Shown here: piece by piece, positions 58,601 through 64,000 of the stretch
How the letters are laid out: every line of letters begins with the position of its first letter
How positions within the stretch are numbered: the first letter of the stretch is position 1
Source of the DNA: Larimichthys crocea
Lineage: Eukaryota > Chordata > Actinopteri > Sciaenidae
Length of the DNA: 64,000 nucleotides
Direction: 5' to 3'
Assembly (NCBI RefSeq): GCF_000972845.2
Contig: NC_040016.1
Coordinates: 19,618,098-19,682,097, forward strand
Program-made: the position numbers and the translations under genes
The notes under the pieces: generated by a model
Told to the model about the DNA's origin: nothing
Seen by the model: only the letters and a program-made list of their open reading frames with translations
The model's database searches: none

Positions 58601-61600
58601 CAGAGAGCAGCTACAACATCGATCAGATCACATCCTGAAACCTGCAGCCGGCAGCGCCGTCACCAGCAGAGTTTGACTGAGTCAGACTGATCCAGTGACG
58701 GCAGTCGATTGTGTAAAAATGTTTAAAATATGTAAATAGTGAAGTTCAAGAGCTAAATCTGTGATAAAACTCTAAATCTGTAAGCACAAAGATTTCTGCT
58801 GGAAACATCTGACATGTTTTTTTCATTACCCCCCAACAAAAAAATCCAAATTTAGCTCCTGTTGGAGGGAGTGTGGATCAGTTTCAGCACAGCTCACATT
58901 TTCTAGACGTGCCTTCGTGTTAAGCCTTCGGGAAAGCAGCGAGCCGTTTGGTCACAGAGATCTGATTTCTCTTCTCTTTTGTACCTTGGAAATATTTCTA
59001 AAGGTCTCAGTACGAGTGACTCATAACTTCAAAAGATCTTTAAACTGCAAGTAAGAGACTAAATGCTCCAGAGGAACGCTCCTACCGTCGTCGCCCTTCT
59101 CTACCCTCATTATGGAGAATATGACTCTCACCCTTTGACTACAGAAGGAGAGGTTACCCTGACAAATGGGATTGTTTTAACCATGTAGACTTTTAATATT
59201 TTTATTCTCCCTATCTAGACCTTTTGTGTGCCTCAGGTTTTTTACTTTACATTGTGGTCAAACTACAGTAGATGTACAACAACTTAAAGATCAAAATAGG
59301 CTCAGTAAAGGATTCTGTTCGGAGGAGGGTACTCCTTACATAATCCTTCACTGAGCCTACTTATTGTAAAGCCTCTAAGTACGGGTAAAAACATCACTGG
59401 TGTGTTTAGGTGAATTTCATGAATAATAAATAAATATAGAATTATTTTGGCCACAGTCTGGTCTGTCTTTGTAGCTCTGAATGGTTTTGTCAATCAGAGC
59501 TTTGTAGGTTGGTATAGCTTGTCGTTACAAACTCTTTTATTCTGAAGGTGTGGACACCAAAACAGGAAGTAATCTTGAACAGCTGGCCCCAAATATTTTG
59601 ACTCCTTATTGTATCTTCTTAAAAAAAAGAAATATGTTCTGCAAATTCACAAAGAATGCAGACTCAGTTTTGCAGGCTGTGTTTAAACATACACAGATTT
59701 AGCTCAGACTTCACAGATTCATCTAAAAGTGACATTATAGCCTGTTTTTATTCTCATAACTCTGCTGCTGATGTGCACGATCTCTCTAATCTGAAAATGT
59801 CATCTGTTAATGGTGTAAGTTGGAGTTGCTGATCTGCAGGTTGTGACTCAAACAAACACTGCAGCAGCTCATTACGCTCATGTAGTGAACAACATGAGCT
59901 GCTGTGGTGACTGACTGAGCGGTAACAGCTGGTCAACCTTCAGGCTTCAGAGATATGTTAGTAATTAACTTGGTATCAGGATCAGCATTAGTCACATGTA
60001 ATTGGTGGATTTCATCTTGTGACTTATGATTTGTCTATAATCAGGTTACAATTATAAAAATATACTGCAGCAGAGCTCTGATTAACAAAGATGTTAAATG
60101 ACGTTTTAAGCTCTGCTGTCTCACAGTCCTAAAATAGATTTACACTTGTTATATGAATGATAAACACAAAATTTAAACTCTTGAATAACAATCTTTAAAG
60201 TGCAGACCGTATGTCATGATAACATATAAACTGCTCTCCGCAGGTCTAACGCTGCCTCCTGCTGTATGACTCAGTGTGACAGGAAGTACCTTCTTGTCAC
60301 CGCTGCTCATCCTGTCTTTGACTTCTTTGGCTTTCTGAATGGCTTTCAACACTTCCACCGTGTCCAGCTCCTTCTCTGTCGTCACTTTACCGTCCAGACA
60401 AACCTGAAGATGCAGAGACAAAGTATTGACTGCTAGTATAAACTAGTGATAAATAAATACAACTAGTACTTGTTATGAGCAGTTTCTACAGTAGCAGCAG
60501 CAGTAAACATGTTGGTGTTGTTGGCTGTGTGCCTTTGCTGCACTAGCAGCAGCAGCACAGTAGTAATATTAACAATATGGTTGTTTTGGTGGTGTACCTC
60601 GGCTGCACGGTCTCCAAACTGGGCCAGGACTTTGGTTCTGTAGTCTGGGATGATGCACATGGGGTTACTGGACAGGTTGAGTTTCTCCAGACACGGCAGA
60701 GAGCCGATGTTCCTGATTTCCTCCAACTGGAATCACAAACAACCCAAATCAAGCTCCACTGACTGCCTCGCTGAATTCTGGATGTTTCATTAGAGCTATG
60801 GTTAGATGTTTTCCCCCTCAGTGTTAAGTTGTGTGTATTAGAGAGTCAACAGTAGAGAAATGACAAAATCATGATGAAAATAGAGGGAGAGGACGTTTGT
60901 TGTAATTAATATAGATCAATTACATTGAGCGATTGGTCGATTATTTATTTCCTTCTTTTTTGGCAATAGCAGATTTAATACCTTTTGTAATTGTCAGGCA
61001 CAGTCAAAATTTCTTTCAAAATGTTTCTAGTTTTCTGTTTTCCTTCCTTTAATGCAAAAAGCAGAAGCAGGAAATGTATCTTTTACACAGTTAAAGTAAC
61101 GTAGAAAAATATTTTCTGCATGTTTCTACGACACTTTGACCATCAGGGCGTCGACGGTGTGTTTACCTGAGCCAGCTGATTGTGGCTGAGGTCCAGGTTG
61201 ACCAGAGAGTAGAGCTTGGTGAGGCCGGTCAGTTGGTCCAGCTGGTTACCGGCCAGACTCAGAGTTTTAATGTTGCCCAGACGAGTGTGAGCAGCTTCCA
61301 GGACCCGCAGGCTGTTGTAGGACAGGTCCACGTGGACCAGATTGTACAGGTGCTGCAACCACAGGACAGTTAATTCAGTACGAGTGTACGACAAACTACA
61401 CATCTGTAGGGGTGTTTAACTGCACCTGTCAGGACCAGCTGTCTGTACTGACATTACGACTGAACCTCAACTGCAAGCTGTTTTTACTAATTTAACTGTA
61501 AGTCCTCAACTATGCTCCAACTGTGGTATGTTTAAACTCACATGTGAGTGTGCTTTAGAGAGAAAAGGAATCTCACAGAAACAACAAGAGCCGAAACAGT

Positions 61601-63914
61601 TAGACAAGTTAATTAACAGAGAACATATTGGAAATTAATCGGTAATAGTTTCAGTCATGCATCGAGCGGATGTTTCTTTGTTGCAGCATCTCGACTGTGA
61701 GGATTTGCCTCTTTTCTCTGTTTTGTATCATCGTAAGCTGAATGCGTTTGAGTCTGCTGGTCCAGACAGTAAAGTCACATTTTTCTCTGTTTTCTGACAG
61801 TGAAAAAAAGTCTAATTAATTAATTAATTAATTACATTGTCAACATTAACAATATTTTCTTATGTTCATCACGTGCATACACACACATACCTGGAGGTTT
61901 TCCACTGTGGACAGCTGGTTGTAGCTCAGATCCAGAAACTCCACCTTTGGAATCAGTTTCTACGACAGAGAAAAATCTCAGTGTCAGCACATAGAAACAG
62001 ATGTATGGAGCCTAAACCTTCCTTTAGTCACACACTTTTTTTTTTTAGCCGTGTTAAGACAAAGATGGTCGTATCACATCCTGATACAACAGCTAGCTGA
62101 CCAATCAGTGCAGGCAGAAAGGCAGCACATGTCTGCGTTGAGGTTTGGTGGGCGTGTCTCACCACAGAGCTGTCTATGGTGCTGATGCAGTTGTGGCTCA
62201 TGTCCAGCGTGGTCAGGTTTCTCCACACGGGGATGACAGCGGTGACGGGACAGCCAGACTCCACCCCCTCAGGCTCCCACTGTGAGAACTCGCTCGCCTC
62301 TGGGACCAGGATCGCCTGGAGGAAGCCAGAACACACATCAGTACACAATATACATCCAGGAACATGTATACTAGAGTTGTGGTTAGTCTGAACTGTACCA
62401 TCATAGTTTCTGTGGAGTAGTGGATACTCAGAGTTGCCAGACTCGACCTCAGAGACGACAGACCTCGAATCTGCTGAGAGCTGCACTCACTGATCTGAAG
62501 ACAGACGGAGAGAGGGAAGTAATCATCCACATTTTGCCAACTCATTTCCCAGATCATCAAAATAAACACGTCAAAATGGCTGCTGTCTCCAGCACTGTAT
62601 GTCTATAACCCTTCTTGTGCGATGTCCTGTCCCCAGTTCCTGCTGCACACCTCGAGTAGATTTTACCAGGTGGATTAACTTAACGATTTACAGCGATGTG
62701 GCAAAGCTGCAGAGTTTACTGAGGTAATTTCAACAGCAGCAGATTTATTTGTGAAGGCGAAGGAGATCCAAACCGAGCCGTCACAACGAGTTCAGTGTTG
62801 GCGAACTTTGACATGCTTATTTATTAACTACAAACAGGTCGCCAGCTCCAATCTTTGAGGTAATGAAGACCATGTGAGTCTGAAATTTAGTAAATTATCA
62901 TATTAGCTGCATGACAACATCCAATTGCTGCTCTGTCTAATGAGAAGCGACCTCAGCAGAGCTTTCCTCTTCGTATCCATCCATAAAGTGTGTGTTACTT
63001 ACCAGGCACTAACCCTGGACCACAGTCTGGTATAAATGGGTGAAATGCTGGTGTTCATTGTCCCATTATCAAATATGAGGTTTCTGTGTGATATGAATGA
63101 GCAGACACTGTACAAAACAGGAGTGCTTTGAGGAGCAACAGACAGACAGTTACCTCTATCTGCAGCAGTGATTTGAAAACAGACAGGTCGAAGGGGAGAC
63201 TGCTCTCCTGGATGTTACTGGTTCCTACTGGACCTCTGGTACCAGACATCTGACCAACAGAGACAAAACAAGTGAGAACAATCACCACCTCAAAGGGAGG
63301 TCAGGAGACAATGCTGAAATTGCATGATGGGGATTTGAGTTCAATAAAGAGGTGTGTGACCTTGAGGTATTTCAGCCTGCAGGTGAAGTCGAGGATGTGT
63401 CCCAGGTCGGTCTTGGCGTCTCCATTACAGCAGGTCGGTTTGGCCAGACGTAGCTGCTGGGAGACGGAGTAAAGCTGCAGAGGATGTAGAGAGAAGACCT
63501 CGCCCACCTGCAGCAACTGCTCACCTACAACACAAACACACAAACACGCAGTGTGTTGATACTCACAACAGTTAGTCGTTTTACATGACAAACCAGATGT
63601 CGACAAAACCTTCAACCTCCACATCTTTATGATGTTAATGAATGTTTGTAAAGTAGATTTATTCTGGCTCACTGCACTTTGTCTCCTAAACTGATGAGTA
63701 TTGTATCAACTTCAGTGTGAAAGCCTGAGCAGCTACATAGAGCGGAAACACACAAGCTCACTGAAGGAGTCTTATTAATTGTTAACGAAGTTGTAGAAAC
63801 ATTAGATTAGATTAGAGAAGAGAGAGAACAGGACAGGAAGTCCTGTCCTCAGACAGGAAGCAAACCTTTATGGAACAAGTCCTCGGCCAGTGCTGCTGTG
63901 ATGCCGTTAATCTC
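50619..63914 (-). CDS. nisch: nischarin, 3' 26 coding exons (partial gene)
   Basis: Cytosolic/endosomal scaffold (imidazoline-receptor candidate) that binds integrin alpha-5, PAK1 and Rac1 and restrains cell migration. I joined 26 minus-strand exons into 4,233 nt with consistent phases, giving 1,410 codons plus a TGA at 50619-50621. Human nischarin is about 1,504 residues and begins with a PX domain; here the first visible exon lies just past that position, so the PX exons are expected right of 63914. Recognisable landmarks: [37 protein letters not shown], six leucine-rich repeats, [19 protein letters not shown], an acidic stretch with DGYFEMG, and the invariant C-terminus [20 protein letters not shown]. 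The exon blocks are listed separately. Confidence 0.95.
53775..53835 (-). mobile_element. tRNA-derived SINE head in nisch intron
   Basis: On the minus strand: TGAGCTCACCTGGTAGAGCGC (complement of 53805-53825), an A box like that at 10.4 kb. No clear B box. Lies in the 910-bp intron 53570-54480, otherwise featureless. Confidence 0.45.
55751..58570 (-). CDS. nisch: nisch exons: Ser/Pro-rich linker and acidic region
   Basis: Exons: 58378-58570, 57799-57855, 57075-57193, 56569-56657, 56158-56424 and 55751-56064. The 193-nt exon is a low-complexity Ser/Pro/Thr linker starting [12 protein letters not shown]. The reading then passes through short, poorly conserved exons to [20 protein letters not shown] and an acidic run, and then [11 protein letters not shown]. 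The following stretch [20 protein letters not shown] opens the C-terminal region. Phases are 1,1,0,2,2,1. The purine-rich opposite strand of the linker gives a 137-codon plus-strand ORF that is only a shadow. Confidence 0.85.
58571..60289. other. nisch: large nisch intron, 1.7 kb
   Basis: No exon, repeat or RNA gene recognised on either strand. The other nisch introns longer than 300 bp (50947-52013, 56658-57074, 57194-57798, 60727-61166, 61353-61890, 62495-63153, 63525-63865) likewise show nothing beyond ordinary AT-rich sequence. Confidence 0.5.
60290..63914 (-). CDS. nisch: nisch exons: post-PX region and six leucine-rich repeats
   Basis: Exons in transcript order: 63866-63914, 63361-63524, 63154-63249, 62399-62494, 62163-62315, 61891-61959, 61167-61352, 60598-60726 and 60290-60403. 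The first exon opens with [17 protein letters not shown]. The leucine-rich repeats read [60 protein letters not shown] and [12 protein letters not shown]. They end in the cap [20 protein letters not shown]. The LRR segment is what PAK1 and related partners bind in mammals. The last exon encodes the basic/acidic helix [20 protein letters not shown], the likely start of the coiled coil. All junctions except the first are phase 0. Confidence 0.95.
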
Positions 63915-64000
63915 CTGAAAGAGACAAAAAAAAGTTTGTTTAAAACTCGAATCACATCAAATTAACAAACATTTAAGCTTATAGAGTTAAATGATTTTAT

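Noticed and set aside
58277..58690. 137-codon plus-strand Arg/Gly-rich ORF
   Set aside because: It is the reverse strand of the Ser/Pro-rich nisch linker exon; low-complexity purine sequence keeps the opposite frame open.
1..64000. An undescribed defence or mobile genetic system
   Set aside because: All well-supported coding sequence belongs to two known vertebrate genes; everything else reads as repeats, degraded retroelements or unassigned noncoding DNA.

Overview
The window is vertebrate nuclear DNA, most likely from a ray-finned (teleost) fish. The genes are split into many short exons with GT-AG introns. Dinucleotide microsatellites are very dense, and the introns carry fish-type retroelement debris: L2-, L1-, Rex1- and RTE/Rex3-like LINE ends, tRNA-derived SINE heads, a hAT-type MITE and a degenerate TRIM35/NF7-like gene. 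I see no prokaryotic features, no CRISPR array and no intact autonomous transposon.

Two protein-coding genes account for essentially all the real coding sequence, and both lie on the minus strand. Positions 159-42743 hold the first 56 coding exons of a stabilin (stab1), joined here into one open reading frame of 5,998 nt (1,999 codons plus one base). The order is signal peptide, Cys-rich/EGF block, FAS1-1, FAS1-2, EGF block, FAS1-3, FAS1-4, EGF block, FAS1-5, FAS1-6 and the start of the next EGF block. The last FAS1 domain, link domain, membrane segment and tail lie beyond the left edge. Positions 50619-63914 hold the last 26 coding exons of nischarin (nisch): 4,233 nt, 1,410 codons plus stop. 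They run from just after the expected PX domain, through six leucine-rich repeats, to the conserved C-terminus. The 5' end lies beyond the right edge. NISCH lies upstream of STAB1 in the same orientation in human, so the arrangement is conserved synteny and supports stab1 over stab2.

Layout from left to right: 0-5.8 kb, stab1 FAS1-5/6 and downstream Cys-rich exons; 5.8-9.5 kb, a 3.7-kb intron full of LINE fragments; 9.5-12.3 kb, EGF exons with many CA/TG tracts; 13.4-19.2 kb, FAS1-3/4; 20.1-24.1 kb, EGF exons; 25.7-35.2 kb, FAS1-1/2, with large introns holding a TRIM-like pseudogene, an RTE/Rex3-like tail, an L1 remnant and an unidentified coding-like ORF; 36.4-39.3 kb, N-terminal EGF exons; 39.3-42.7 kb, intron 1 with a SINE and a nested foldback repeat; 42.74 kb, stab1 ATG; 42.8-50.5 kb, an intergenic gap with a promoter-like motif cluster and a hAT MITE flanked by a perfect 8-bp target duplication; 50.6-64 kb, nisch.

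The two genes have no known shared pathway. Stabilin-1 is an endocytic scavenger receptor of macrophages and sinusoidal endothelium, and nischarin is a cytosolic/endosomal scaffold restraining integrin-Rac-PAK signalling. I found no convincing new biological system. The most unusual items are the foldback array at 40.8-41.0 kb, the 41-bp inverted repeats around stab1 exon 11, the intact RING ORF in the TRIM remnant, and the unexplained ORF at 33.35 kb. Splice sites, phases and domains were read by eye; family assignments rest on remembered family features, not on a search.
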